Assembly: GCF_007860185.1 (NCBI RefSeq)
Contig: NZ_SJPY01000005.1
Location: 372,001 to 436,000, forward strand
Source of the DNA: Novipirellula aureliae
Lineage (GTDB): Bacteria; Planctomycetota; Planctomycetia; Pirellulales; Pirellulaceae
Direction: 5' to 3'
DNA length: 64,000 bases
The translations under genes and the position numbers were made by a program. Shown here piece by piece: positions 44,744 to 53,040 of the stretch. The notes beneath the pieces were generated by a model. That model worked only from the letters and a program-made list of their open reading frames with translations. It did not search any database and was not told the DNA's origin. Within the stretch, counting starts at the first letter, position 1; every line of letters begins with the position of its first letter.

Positions 44744-44901
44744 AATCCACCAAAATCATGCTCTGTCCCTGGGTGTTACCTGGGTGTTATGAATCCACCA
44801 AAATCATGCTCTGTCCCTGGGTGTTTTGTGAATCCACCAAAATCATGCTCTGTCCCTGGGTGTTTTGCTGTCCCTGGGTGTTTTGCCTGGGTGTTTTGTT
44901 G
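44744..44901 (+). repeat. Irregular tandem repeat upstream of the helicase
   Basis: AATCCACCAAAATCATGCTC followed by TGTCCCTGGGTGTT occurs at 44744, 44792 and 44831. Shorter repeats of CCTGGGTGTTTT fill the gaps and the right end. The periods (48 and 39 bp) differ through partial internal duplication. It lies in the space that should hold the helicase promoter. Confidence 0.85.
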
Positions 44902-44903
44902 GC

Positions 44904-45060
44904 CCTGGCGGTCGGCCAGGACACGAAAATCCTCAATCCAGACAAACCTCATACTAGCTTCACGCTCGATCGTCGGGAGATAAGGCCCGATGACCTATCG
45001 CAGCTTTTAGCCCACGAAAACACACTCGACCAACAGCGCAATCGCCACGCCAACAAATGA
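44904..45060 (+). pseudogene. C-terminal fragment of an unknown cassette gene
   Basis: The frame reads GQDTKILNPDKPHTSFTLDR, REIRPDDLSQLLAHENTLDQ, QRNRHANK to a TGA that touches the attC-like hairpin. Its composition is protein-like, and it has no start because it emerges from the tandem repeat. Ending directly on an attC-like site is what an integron cassette gene does. Confidence 0.4.
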
Positions 45061-45140
45061 CGAACCATCGCATGCACACGAAGCGGCGGAGGTCCGTTTT
45101 CACAAATGGTTGCCGTGCCCCCGCCGCCCGGTGATGCGTG
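45059..45140. other. attC-like hairpin 2
   Basis: CGCATGCACACGAAGCGGCGG (45069-45089) pairs with CCGCCGCCCGGTGATGCG (45121-45138), leaving an extra-helical G after CGCAT and small bulges, around a 31-nt unpaired centre. The arms (CAC-CGG-GCGG core) match the hairpin at 13860-13935. The stop of a coding fragment precedes it and a new gene starts 55 bp later, as between two integron cassettes. Confidence 0.55.
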
Positions 45141-45194
45141 CCGTTTCCCAACCGAAATCCGCTTACCTCGTTTCTGCCAATTAGGTTGCTCTCG

Positions 45195-45641
45195 ATGACA
45201 AGACCCAACGTTGTATTCGCCTTCGATACGATCGAAATGGCGTTCGAATACGCAAACTTCGACGATCGCTCCAACGATGCGTATCTTGATCGTCATACGG
45301 GAAACTCGCTCTACTTCTCGATGCTGGGTGATTCCGACGACGAACCCGACGATTTCGACGACACGGCTCGCTATGTTGCCATACCCGACACACGCGATTT
45401 TGGTCTTGGCTCGCAGCTCGCCATTCAATTCGCATCCGAAACTGCACCATCGTTGCTCGATGATGTTCGCGACGCTTTTCGTGGACGCGGTGGTTTTCGC
45501 CGCTTCAAGGATTTGCTCGATCGGAATGACCTGCTCGAGTCTTGGCACCAATACGAGGCTGAGCATGAACGAACTGCGATCCTGCAATGGTGCGCCGATA
45601 ACGACATTCGCTATACAAGGGACGATTCGGACGGCGGATAA
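45195..45641 (+). CDS. UPF0158-family protein
   Basis: 148 residues from MTRPNVVFAFDTIEMAFEYA. The family pattern is clear: AYLDRHTGNSLYFS, ARYVAIPDTRDFGLGSQLAI, RGRGGFRRFKDLLDRNDLLE, SWHQYEAEHERTAILQWCAD. UPF0158 proteins are small, soluble and uncharacterised. The ATG at 45195 fits the conserved start; codons upstream belong to the hairpin. It is likely a cassette gene, given the attC-like site just before it. Confidence 0.75.
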   Translation: MTRPNVVFAFDTIEMAFEYANFDDRSNDAYLDRHTGNSLYFSMLGDSDDEPDDFDDTARYVAIPDTRDFGLGSQLAIQFASETAPSLLDDVRDAFRGRGGFRRFKDLLDRNDLLESWHQYEAEHERTAILQWCADNDIRYTRDDSDGG

Positions 45642-46118
45642 CCAAACGTTCCTGAACGAATTGAGCGATTCGGAGAAAGTTATGATGTTTCTCTGCTTCT
45701 TAAGTTTCGATCCGCCGGCGACATTCGCCGCAACAGCTCCAGTTGAATCGCCTCGGCTTCGACGGAGGTATCGGTCGTGTAGGGTTGCATGGGCGTCATT
45801 TGTCATTACCCGGCTTTTCTCTGTTTCTCTGCGGAGAAATTTCCGCAAATGGCTGGCTGGCCACCCCCTCAATTGAAAATGGCTCAAAACCCCAGCGATT
45901 TGCCACGTTAATCCTTTTCGAATCCGATTCGACCCCAGGGAGTCGGACATTCGTTAACCCGGAGCGACAGAGAAACGAAGAAGTCAAGAAATCGGGCCAA
46001 ATCACCCCGATCCCATAACCTGGAGGTCGTCGGGTTATCTCGGCTTGCCAAGAAACGAAGAACGGATTGATCCGAGACACCACGACGAAACACCGCGATT
46101 TACTGGGTAAAAAAGCAA
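45642..46118. other. Gene-free stretch after the UPF0158 gene
   Basis: Readings on both strands are short and not protein-like. No clear attC hairpin was found to close the UPF0158 cassette. Confidence 0.35.
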
Positions 46119-46149
46119 AAAGGCCGGCATGCTGAGCATGCCGACCTTT
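46119..46149. terminator. Bidirectional terminator hairpin
   Basis: AAAGGCCGGCATGCT (46119-46133) pairs with AGCATGCCGACCTTT (46135-46149) with one G:T-type mismatch. An A-run on the left gives a long U-run for minus-strand transcripts. It probably ends the transcript of the gene at 46393-47262, about 240 bp upstream on that strand. Confidence 0.65.
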
Positions 46150-46392
46150 AATTTACTTCCGGGTCCGAGACGTGTTTGAACGTCCAGAGAAGTTGCGTGG
46201 GCCAGACGGTTCGCAGATCTGGCGGGATGTCTCGGCATTCGGGTTATGGGAAGAACGTCGGTTAGCGAATAACCCAGCGGGAAGTTGCATGTTTGGGCTC
46301 TGGGTTATGTCGCGTCGTACCACTGGTGAATGTCATTCAGGCTATCGTCGAAGTCGCCTGGTTGGCGGTAAGCGGTGAAGACGAACGATTGG

Positions 46393-47262
46393 TCACGGGT
46401 CATCGCGGTAGCCTGCTTCGAAGTAGATTCGGGCCGCTTCTTGATAGGGCGGTTGCCATCCAAGTTCCTCTAGCAAATCTCGCCTCTTCTTCAGGTACCA
46501 TTTTGCTTGAATTACCCCCTGATGCGATTCAAGCAATTCCAAGGCCCGACCTCTTTTACTTGATCGCCGCAAAATCCGATCCTCCAAAAGAATGAACTCC
46601 GGACGAACGCCTTTTGTCTGATCCAGCAACCTCTGGTAAGCCTCCAAGAGTCGTTTCTGATACTGAACTGGTTCTGAAATCGGCCATCGCTCTCTCACGC
46701 TCGGTAGTTCTCGATAAGCCAACGCTCGGCCGAGTCGGTATCGAGTGAAGGCAAGCACCCATGCTGTTGGTGCGGGCAATTGCTGGGATTCAACAGGAAG
46801 CTTGTTGGACAGCCACTCTTCCAGTTGGCTTGCTGACGCGATGATCCTGCGGAGGTTTTCCTTCCGAGAATCGTCTGTATCAATCGCCAACAATTCTGTC
46901 TGGGACGAGATCATCCGCTGCCAAACCTGCGGTTCGATTCCTGGTGGCCCTTCTAACTCGCCCAGCGACGGTTCCTCGACCAAGGCTGGTTCGGCGGGTG
47001 CTTGTGTCGGCGCCGATAGCATCTGTCCAGGTTCCCATTGCTGAAGCCAAGACCGTCTCGCAACGTATTCGAGCCGATCCTCGCTTGATTGAGCATCTTG
47101 AATTTTCGTGGCAATTTCCTTCAACTTTTGGTTCCGCCAGCTTTCCGCATCGATTTCATTCGGATCCGCTTTTGCCGAACTGATCGCCAACGCTGATAAG
47201 AGCAGCGTCGAGAGCCACGGCCACCCAGACCGTCTGCCAATGGTTGTTTGAAAAGTTTGCAT
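46393..47262 (-). CDS. Secreted protein of unknown function
   Basis: 289 residues from MQTFQTTIGRRSGWPWLSTL with a signal peptide (LSTLLLSALAISSAKA). The mature part is Gln/Glu-rich and helical (QKLKEIATKIQDAQSSEDRL, QVWQRMISSQTELLAIDTDD), with a Pro-rich spacer near residue 85. The 76 codons before 47262 in the same frame are not protein-like. Helical periplasmic proteins of this kind are common in planctomycetes; no enzyme motif was seen. Confidence 0.6.
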   Translation of the reverse strand: MQTFQTTIGRRSGWPWLSTLLLSALAISSAKADPNEIDAESWRNQKLKEIATKIQDAQSSEDRLEYVARRSWLQQWEPGQMLSAPTQAPAEPALVEEPSLGELEGPPGIEPQVWQRMISSQTELLAIDTDDSRKENLRRIIASASQLEEWLSNKLPVESQQLPAPTAWVLAFTRYRLGRALAYRELPSVRERWPISEPVQYQKRLLEAYQRLLDQTKGVRPEFILLEDRILRRSSKRGRALELLESHQGVIQAKWYLKKRRDLLEELGWQPPYQEAARIYFEAGYRDDP

Positions 47263-47519
47263 TTGGTGACTGATTTTTGAAAAAGGAGCTGTGAATGAGT
47301 GGGACGGTTCGCCGCCGTCATCGCCAACAATCATCGAGACGTTCGATACGCTGACCCCAACCGCGACGTAAACATTGTCACCTTGCGGATTGGGCTGCGA
47401 CGCCCGGCAATTGATTATTAGAAATGGACATGGTATTCGTCTATTTCCAGATGATCCCTGCCGACCACAAGGCTCCGAACACGATACCATCTATAAACCA
47501 AAAACCCTATTGCATCGAG

Positions 47520-47765
47520 CAGCAAACGCGACAGAATACGCTCGGGAAGAACGACGGGATTCTGCAAGGCTGGGTCGATGAAAAACTTGTCTTCGAGAAG
47601 AACGATGTGCGGATGCGCGACGCGGATACTCTTAAGATCGAAACCGCCTGGCTGAACCTCTACTACGGCGGCACCTGGACTGCTAAGTTCGACTACCACG
47701 TCTATATGACCGGCCTAGCAATTCGTCGATTTGGTAGAATGCCTGCTGCAACACGATCATTGTGA
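47520..47765 (+). pseudogene. Polysaccharide lyase family 14-like C-terminal fragment
   Basis: The frame reads KNDGILQGWVDEKLVFEKND, VRMRDADTLKIETAWLNLYY, GGTWTAKFDYHVYMTGLAI. This is the closing beta-sandwich segment of PL14-type alginate/glucuronan lyases. The catalytic N-terminal region is absent and the last codons (RRFGRMPAATRSL) leave the family. It is a relic of a secreted lyase. Confidence 0.6.
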
Positions 47766-47904
47766 GAAACCGCTGAACCACAACTTACAATTTAGTGTCA
47801 AATCGCTGCTTGCACTGGTCGGGCATGGAGCCGGATCACCGCATTTTTGACTATGTCAAACAACTCAAATTGGCCCAAGCAACCGTGGCTAACGGATCAG
47901 AATC

Positions 47905-48837
47905 TTGAACGAAAACCTAATCTACTCCGTTGGCACTCAGGTCGTGGCCCAAAAAGACGTGATGGCTGTGAATGATCGTATTGCACATCCGGCAGGTGCG
48001 GTTGGAGTCATTGTTCGCTCGCCTGTTGATCGCACGCACGCCTATCGCGTGAAGTTCAGCGATGGGTTCGAGGCTCCGATTCATCACGACCAACTCGTTC
48101 GTCTGTCAGAATTCAAAGCCAGCCAAATTCGCGATCGTAGTGCACCGCTGGCCAGCGATGGGCTGTTCGAACGAGTCATCTATCGCTGCGTGATCGGCTC
48201 GCGGGCATACGGTCTCGACGATGAAGCCTCCGACACAGACCGCCGCGGCGTCTATCTGCCGCCGGCTGATTTGCATTGGTCGTTGTACGGCGTTCCCGAG
48301 CAACTCGAGAACGATGAAACGCAGGAGGTGTACTGGGAGCTGCAGAAGTTCATCGTGTTGGCGCTCAAGGCGAACCCGAACGTCTTGGAATGTCTCTATT
48401 CACCCATCGTCGAAAACGTTACGCCGCTCGGCGAAGAACTGCTGGCGATGCGAGAAGCGTTCCTGTCGAAGCTCGTTTTCCAAACGTTCTCAGGCTACGT
48501 CGCGTCACAATTCAAGAAGATGCAAACCGACATTCGCAATCAAGGCCGCGTGAAGTGGAAGCACGTCATGCATTTGATCCGACTGTTGCTGTCAGGCACA
48601 TATGTTCTTCGCGAAGGCGTGATGATCGTCGATGTCGGCGAGCATCGCGAGAGCCTACTCACGATCAAACGCGGCGAGATGTCGTTCGACGAAGCAGACC
48701 GATGGCGAAAACGCCTGCAGTCCGAATTTGAATCCGCGTTCAAAACCACCACGCTCCCCGACCGCCCCGACTACGAACGCGCCAATGCGTTTCTGATCCG
48801 AGCACGCCAGCGAGCTATCGACACCAATCTCCCGTAA
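47905..48837 (+). CDS. YcgL-type nucleotidyltransferase, first of a pair (TTG start)
   Basis: 310 residues. An N-terminal barrel (VGTQVVAQKDVMAVNDRIAH ... YRVKFSDGFEAPIHHDQLVR) precedes a DNA-polymerase-beta-like domain with CVIGSRAYGLDDEASDTDRR, the GSxxxG...DxD active-site layout. The rest is helical (WKHVMHLIRLLLSGTYVL). Related proteins are predicted to transfer nucleotides to unknown partners. The TTG at 47905 keeps the conserved N-terminal barrel and is preferred over an ATG at 47962. Its partner gene at 49675 is now separated from it by a RAYT insertion. Confidence 0.75.
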   Translation: MNENLIYSVGTQVVAQKDVMAVNDRIAHPAGAVGVIVRSPVDRTHAYRVKFSDGFEAPIHHDQLVRLSEFKASQIRDRSAPLASDGLFERVIYRCVIGSRAYGLDDEASDTDRRGVYLPPADLHWSLYGVPEQLENDETQEVYWELQKFIVLALKANPNVLECLYSPIVENVTPLGEELLAMREAFLSKLVFQTFSGYVASQFKKMQTDIRNQGRVKWKHVMHLIRLLLSGTYVLREGVMIVDVGEHRESLLTIKRGEMSFDEADRWRKRLQSEFESAFKTTTLPDRPDYERANAFLIRARQRAIDTNLP

Positions 48838-49000
48838 TACCCGTAGTGGATTTTGTTAAAGATCCCACCGTTATAATACCCGTAGTGGATCTTGTTAAAG
48901 ATCCCACCGTTATACCGTAATACCCGTAGTGGATCTTGTTAAAGATCCCACCGTTATACCAATTTCTCCAACCCTCAGGATCTTTAACAAGATCCACTAC
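48835..49000. repeat. REP cluster 1 (three direct copies and one inverted)
   Basis: GTAGTGGATYTTGTTAAAGA-TCC at 48843-48865, 48882-48904 and 48926-48948, and its inverse at 48978-49000. Spacers are CCACCGTTATA-like. Outer copies in inverse orientation form a hairpin, the REPIN layout. The RAYT gene ends inside the inverted copy. Confidence 0.9.
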
Positions 49001-49571
49001 CCATCTCAAACCGCAGCAAACCTTCCTTTATAAGATAGGACACCGTTCGATCAAACTCGTCCCAAAAGCTCGCGTCAAACGGTCGAAGCCGCGGATACCC
49101 AGGAACCACTACTCCGGTAAACGGGTAGCTTGCGTATTCATCGACTGGAACCAACCCCGCTCGCTCAGGATTGCGAGCGATGTAGTCACAAACCTCGCGA
49201 AACGAATTATCGATCCGTTCAGATTCCGCCAGGACGTGATCGTACGCTTGATCCTGCAAATCAAACTTGATCCGTTTCAATGACTGATTCACCGACTTAC
49301 GAAAATGCTTCATCGCCAACAACTGTTCCGAGCCATCGAATAATCCCGCCCAAAGCATGTGAAAGTGATCCGGCATCAAACAGAACATCGGACAAGCGAA
49401 CCCATACCTGAAGCAAGCGTGTGCCAACAATTCACGAAAGCGATAATAAAAAGGAACCGTCAACCAACCTGTTCTTCGTCCGCGAATGGTTAGCGACCAA
49501 TGGACCATCGCCTGTCCACGGTAACGTTCCAGAGGCAGTCGCTTCAAATGATCACGCTTCGACATCCTCAA
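48984..49571 (-). CDS. REP-associated tyrosine transposase (RAYT, Y1/HUH type)
   Basis: 195 residues. The HUH pair is in FCLMPDHFHMLWAG, and a late helix REVCDYIARNPERAGLVPVD holds the candidate catalytic Tyr. RAYTs are single-strand transposases that mobilise REP/REPIN hairpins. Here the same hairpin flanks the gene on both sides. The last codons (GSGSC and the TAA stop) are supplied by the REP itself. The start may be MRMSKRD (49571) or MSKRD (49565). It is inserted between two nucleotidyltransferase genes and opposes them. Confidence 0.9.
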   Translation of the reverse strand: MRMSKRDHLKRLPLERYRGQAMVHWSLTIRGRRTGWLTVPFYYRFRELLAHACFRYGFACPMFCLMPDHFHMLWAGLFDGSEQLLAMKHFRKSVNQSLKRIKFDLQDQAYDHVLAESERIDNSFREVCDYIARNPERAGLVPVDEYASYPFTGVVVPGYPRLRPFDASFWDEFDRTVSYLIKEGLLRFEMGSGSC

Positions 49572-49595
49572 TCCCCCGTAATACCCGTATTACCC

Positions 49596-49670
49596 GTAGT
49601 GGATCTTGTTAAAGATCCCACCGTTATACCAATTTTCCCCACGCCCAGGATCTTTAACAAGATCCACTAC
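49596..49670. repeat. REP cluster 2 (one direct, one inverted copy)
   Basis: GTAGTGGATCTTGTTAAAGA-TCC at 49596-49618 and its inverse at 49648-49670, a complete REPIN of 75 bp right beside the RAYT start and 5 bp before the next gene. Confidence 0.9.
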
Positions 49671-49674
49671 ACTT

Positions 49675-50445
49675 ATGATCGACTACGACAAAATGATGCA
49701 GCACGTCAGTGTGCATCCTCACCCGCTGTTGTTCGCCACGATCAGCGGTGCGCATCTGTACGGCTTCCCATCGCCCGATTCCGACTTCGATCTTCGCGGC
49801 GTTCATCTGCTGCCTATTGAAACGGTGTTGGGACTGGATGATGGCGACCAAACCGTCGAAAAGGAAGGCATCTACGATGGGTTAGAAATCGACTTGGTCA
49901 CACACGACGCATCAAAATTCTTCGCTCTAATGCTCCGCCGAAACGGCTACGTGCTCGAACAGATCTTTTCGCCTCTGGTCGTCTTTGAGGCCGACGAGTT
50001 CGCGGAATTGAAGTCGATCGCCGCCGACTGCATCACCAAGCATCACGCCCATCACTACCTCGGCTTCGCCGCAACCCAGTGGAAGCTGTTCGGCAAAGAA
50101 TCACCGCCAAGGGTCAAACCGCTGCTGTACGTTTACCGCGTCCTGCTGACGGGCATCCATCTGATGCGCACCGGCGAAGTCGAAGCCAACCTTGTCAAGC
50201 GTAACGAAACCGCCAAGCTGCCATTCCTCGGAGACCTGATTGCCCAAAAGCAATCCGGCCCCGAGAAGGGAACGCTCAGTGCGGCTGATCTGGACTTTCA
50301 CACGACGCAGTACGAACGACTGACCGCTGAATTGGAAGCCGCGTATGAAGTATCCAATCTACGCGACCTGCCTACGGCAAGGCCGGCTCTGAACGATTTG
50401 CTCGTTCGCCTGCGTCTTGGAAACTTTAGCCCAACCTCTTCGTAG
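49675..50445 (+). CDS. YcgL-type nucleotidyltransferase, second of a pair
   Basis: 256 residues from MIDYDKMMQHVSVHPHPLLF. TISGAHLYGFPSPDSDFDLR is the GSxxxG...DxD nucleotidyltransferase core; SGAH replaces the usual GSR/GSH, so one loop Gly-Ser is swapped. YLGFAATQWKLFGKESPPRV and LLYVYRVLLTGIHLMRTGEV are shared with the 47905 protein family. The two genes are usually adjacent, and a RAYT/REPIN unit now lies between them. The last codons enter REP cluster 3. The start at 49675 begins immediately after REP cluster 2, so translation signals are partly REP-derived. Confidence 0.75.
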   Translation: MIDYDKMMQHVSVHPHPLLFATISGAHLYGFPSPDSDFDLRGVHLLPIETVLGLDDGDQTVEKEGIYDGLEIDLVTHDASKFFALMLRRNGYVLEQIFSPLVVFEADEFAELKSIAADCITKHHAHHYLGFAATQWKLFGKESPPRVKPLLYVYRVLLTGIHLMRTGEVEANLVKRNETAKLPFLGDLIAQKQSGPEKGTLSAADLDFHTTQYERLTAELEAAYEVSNLRDLPTARPALNDLLVRLRLGNFSPTSS

Positions 50446-50571
50446 TGGATCTTGTTAAAGATCCCGTTCCCCTCTTCGTAGTGGATCTTGTTAAAGATCC
50501 CGTTCCCCTCTTCGTAGTGGATCTTGTTAAAGATCCCGTTCCCCCACCGGATCTTTAACAAGATCCACTAC
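50442..50571. repeat. REP cluster 3 (three direct copies and one inverted)
   Basis: Copies at 50442-50464, 50478-50500 and 50514-50536 with CGTTCCCCTCTTC spacers (36-bp period), and the inverse at 50549-50571. It overlaps the end of the second nucleotidyltransferase gene. Confidence 0.9.
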
Positions 50572-50661
50572 CTATTAATCCGCGACCACTTTCGCAGCAA
50601 GTTTCGCAAATTCGAAAGCTAGATTTTCAAACTTCACCCTTCACTCTTCAAACTTCCTTCC

Positions 50662-50781
50662 ATGACCTGGCGAGACTGGTACGACGCACTCGATAAACCG
50701 ACTTGGACACCCCTCACCCCTAAAACTTCATCCCTCCTTGCCAGACATCTATCCTTCCATAGTGAACGATTCGATTTCTGA
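50662..50781 (+). pseudogene. TspO/MBR-type protein, N-terminal fragment
   Basis: MTWRDWYDALDKPTWTPLTP is the typical opening of tryptophan-rich TspO-like membrane proteins (WYxxLxKPxWTP). After 20 residues the frame leaves the family and stops at 50781. The five membrane helices are absent, so this is a truncated relic. Confidence 0.55.
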
Positions 50782-50814
50782 ATCGTCACTACATAATTTT
50801 CGTCAGGTGATTAG

Positions 50815-51444
50815 ATGATGCGAAAACGAATGGTGTATTTCACGAGTATCGCGGTATTGGTTTTAATGGGAGTGTTCGCGTGGAACAGAACCACGCGAGC
50901 CGCCTATGAATCAGCCGAATACAAGGTCATCGAATCCGACGACAACTTTGAAGTCCGGGAATACCCCGACCTGATGCTGGTCGCCACGTCCACCAAGATC
51001 GACGCCCAGGGTCGCGACGGCAGTTTCATGAAACTGTTCCGCTACATATCGGGCGCGAACGAATCTGAACAGAAGATCTCCATGACAACGCCGGTCTTCA
51101 TGGAAAGCAAACCGCTCATGGAGAACGACAAAACCGATTCGGAAGTCCAAATGGGATTCGTGATGCCGAAGGAGGTCGCCGTCGAAGGCGTGCCATCGCC
51201 CACGGGCCCCGACGTCGACGTTCACAAGCGAGCTGGCGGCCGTTTCGCGGTCGTCCGTTTCTCTGGCCGACTCAACGCCAAGCTCGCCAAAGAGAACGAA
51301 GCCAAACTTCGCGCCTGGATGGATTCGAAAGGCCTCGTTCCCGACGACTCACCCGAATCTAACGGAGTTGAATCCGCGTCCTACGACCCACCTTGGACGC
51401 CCGGCCCAATGCGTCGCAACGAAATCCTCATCCGGTTGAAGTAG
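50815..51444 (+). CDS. SOUL-family heme-binding protein, membrane-anchored
   Basis: 209 residues. An N-terminal helix (MVYFTSIAVLVLMGVFAWN) is followed by a SOUL/HBP domain: YKVIESDDNFEVREYPDLML, SFMKLFRYISGANESEQKIS, MTTPVFMESKPL, FVMPKEVAVEGVPSPTGPDV, GRFAVVRFSGRLNAKLAKEN. Known members bind heme or other tetrapyrroles, and a role in heme handling is likely. Both MMRKRM and the second Met are possible starts. It is a single-gene transcript. Confidence 0.88.
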   Translation: MMRKRMVYFTSIAVLVLMGVFAWNRTTRAAYESAEYKVIESDDNFEVREYPDLMLVATSTKIDAQGRDGSFMKLFRYISGANESEQKISMTTPVFMESKPLMENDKTDSEVQMGFVMPKEVAVEGVPSPTGPDVDVHKRAGGRFAVVRFSGRLNAKLAKENEAKLRAWMDSKGLVPDDSPESNGVESASYDPPWTPGPMRRNEILIRLK

Positions 51445-51832
51445 TTCATGAGTAAACGGCACCACCTATTTCCTTTCCAACCGAGTACTTGGATGATCGA
51501 CTTGGCAACTTAACCTTCACGCTTTCTTCCTAGAAATCTGAAAGCCATTTCGTTCAAGTATTTGAAAGCACTTCGTCCCCTTTCCAGCTCGAAAACCCGG
51601 CTCAGGAAGAAATCCGGTAAGTATCCGTGCGGCCAAAGCGACAATTGCGGGCGGCGGATAGCTCTTACCCTCGTGCGGAACATCGTAAGCGTGTGAGGGC
51701 TTAGACGCTTTCGCATCCCGATGGTTCGCCAAAAATCTCATCTTCTGCAAAAAACATTTTCGGCCGACGATACGTCACACGAACATGAAACACCGCTCAA
51801 GCTCGAAGGTACTCATAGGACGCGAAAAAACA
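51445..51832. other. Gene-free stretch
   Basis: No protein, repeat or RNA recognised. It separates the plus-strand SOUL gene from the minus-strand DinB-like gene. Confidence 0.35.
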
Positions 51833-52291
51833 TCAGTCGCGGAGTGTTAGAAAACGCAAGTGGTGAGCGGCATGTGCAGTATGGATTTGCTCAATCCGCT
51901 CACGCGGCAATCGCCCAAACGCTGGATGCGGAGCATAGTCACCAACGTGGGCGTAGAACTGAGCCACGCTTGCAGCAAAAGCCTCAACTTCTCGCGCGTC
52001 ATCCAGATCGGCCGGCGGAACAAACATCGACGCTGTACGAATTCCACGAGGTGAATCGCCGCTAAGAATTTTCGGCAAGAGCATCCGCCGCATCACAGGA
52101 CGCAAAAACGCGAAGAGCGACATCCACTTCGGATAACCATCGACGCTCGGATCTTGCACGAGTGTCAGGTGACGGCAGATTTGCCCCAGGGACCAGTTGC
52201 CACTGCGGTTGTATCCGCTCTTCAGTAGCGACCGCGTCTCTTCAGCCGCCGCGTTCAGATCGTCGAAGTGTAGTTCACGCAGTTGTTCCAT
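51833..52291 (-). CDS. DUF1569/DinB-like protein
   Basis: 152 residues, RSGNWSLGQICRHLTLVQDP (His in the first metal-site helix), AFAASVAQFYAHVGDYAPHP and IHTAHAAHHLRFLTL (His-rich last helix). The four-helix DinB-like bundle with three His fits DUF1569. Members are predicted metal-dependent thiol S-transferases. The start is 9 bp from the stop of the HD gene, and both lie on the same strand. Confidence 0.75.
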   Translation of the reverse strand: MEQLRELHFDDLNAAAEETRSLLKSGYNRSGNWSLGQICRHLTLVQDPSVDGYPKWMSLFAFLRPVMRRMLLPKILSGDSPRGIRTASMFVPPADLDDAREVEAFAASVAQFYAHVGDYAPHPAFGRLPRERIEQIHTAHAAHHLRFLTLRD

Positions 52292-52300
52292 GCGGTCAGT

Positions 52301-52897
52301 TTAACGCGACACGCCGCTCTCTCGCAAGAACTGGTCCAAGAACGTTCGCATGAACGACTCTCGTTCTTCCGCCATCCGCCGAGCCGCATCGGTGTTCAGC
52401 AAATCCTTCAACTTGAACAGCTTTTCGTGGAAGTGCCCAACACCCGTCTTCGCATCGCCGGCATCAGGAAGATAGAACGGCTGGCCAAATGCCGCGCCGT
52501 ACTCGATCGTCCGCACGATCCCGATCGCACCAAGTGCGTCCAGCCGATCCGCGTCTTGCACAATCTTGCCTTCTAGCGATAGCGGCTTGGCCGATTCCCC
52601 TTTGCGAAACGAAATGTTGTCGACGATGTGAGCGACATGTTCGATCAAATCATCGTCCGCACCCAGGCCGCTCAGAATCTCGCGAGCAAACTCGGCACTC
52701 CGTTCAACGCCGTCATGGAACTTTGCATCGCCGACGTCATGCAGCAAAGCCGCCAACTCGACAATGCCCAAGTCACCACCAGCATCAGCCTGAATCTCCC
52801 GAGCCGACACCAGCACCCGAAGCACATGATCCATGCCATGACCGGCGGCCTGTCCGTCCATGCGTTCCCGCACGATTGTTTCGACTTGGTCGATCAT
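52301..52897 (-). CDS. HD-domain phosphohydrolase
   Basis: 198 residues with the HD signature: GHGMDHVLRVLVSAREI (first His), ELAALLHDVGDAKFHDG (HD) and GKIVQDADRLDALGAIGIV (late Asp). This is the YedJ/PF01966-type fold, a metal-dependent phosphohydrolase on nucleotides or related phosphates; the substrate is not evident. It is probably co-transcribed with the DinB-like gene 9 bp downstream. Confidence 0.85.
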   Translation of the reverse strand: MIDQVETIVRERMDGQAAGHGMDHVLRVLVSAREIQADAGGDLGIVELAALLHDVGDAKFHDGVERSAEFAREILSGLGADDDLIEHVAHIVDNISFRKGESAKPLSLEGKIVQDADRLDALGAIGIVRTIEYGAAFGQPFYLPDAGDAKTGVGHFHEKLFKLKDLLNTDAARRMAEERESFMRTFLDQFLRESGVSR

Positions 52898-52914
52898 TGA
52901 ATTTCGTTGTGCTT

Positions 52915-52970
52915 GTAGTGGATCTTGTTAAAGATCCTGGACTGGAAGGATCTTTAACAAGATCCACTAC
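52915..52970. repeat. REP cluster 4 (one direct, one inverted copy)
   Basis: GTAGTGGATCTTGTTAAAGA-TCC at 52915-52937 and its inverse at 52948-52970, a REPIN with a 10-nt loop. It sits just upstream of the toxin-antitoxin promoter and 3.3 kb from the RAYT gene. Confidence 0.9.
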
Positions 52971-52975
52971 TTCAG

Positions 52976-53004
52976 TTGACTCCTGGATACCGCGTGCATA
53001 CAAT
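52976..53004 (+). promoter_or_regulatory. Sigma-70-type promoter of the toxin-antitoxin pair
   Basis: TTGACT (52976-52981) and TACAAT (52999-53004) are separated by exactly 17 bp. Each box differs from consensus by one base. It lies 37 bp before the antitoxin start; the intervening ACTCACGCCAGTAGACTCAG could hold the autorepression operator. Confidence 0.75.
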
Positions 53005-53040
53005 GTACTCACGCCAGTAGACTCAGCATAGAGGCTCAAA

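Noticed and set aside
44438-44983. A repetitive Cys/Pro protein (PPKSCSVPGC repeats)
   Set aside because: It is only the translation of the DNA tandem repeat, without a ribosome site; the other frames are equally open.
45780-46100. Possible small genes or a tRNA (GATTCGAATCC-like motif) after the UPF0158 gene
   Set aside because: Readings lack starts and family features, and no cloverleaf can be drawn.
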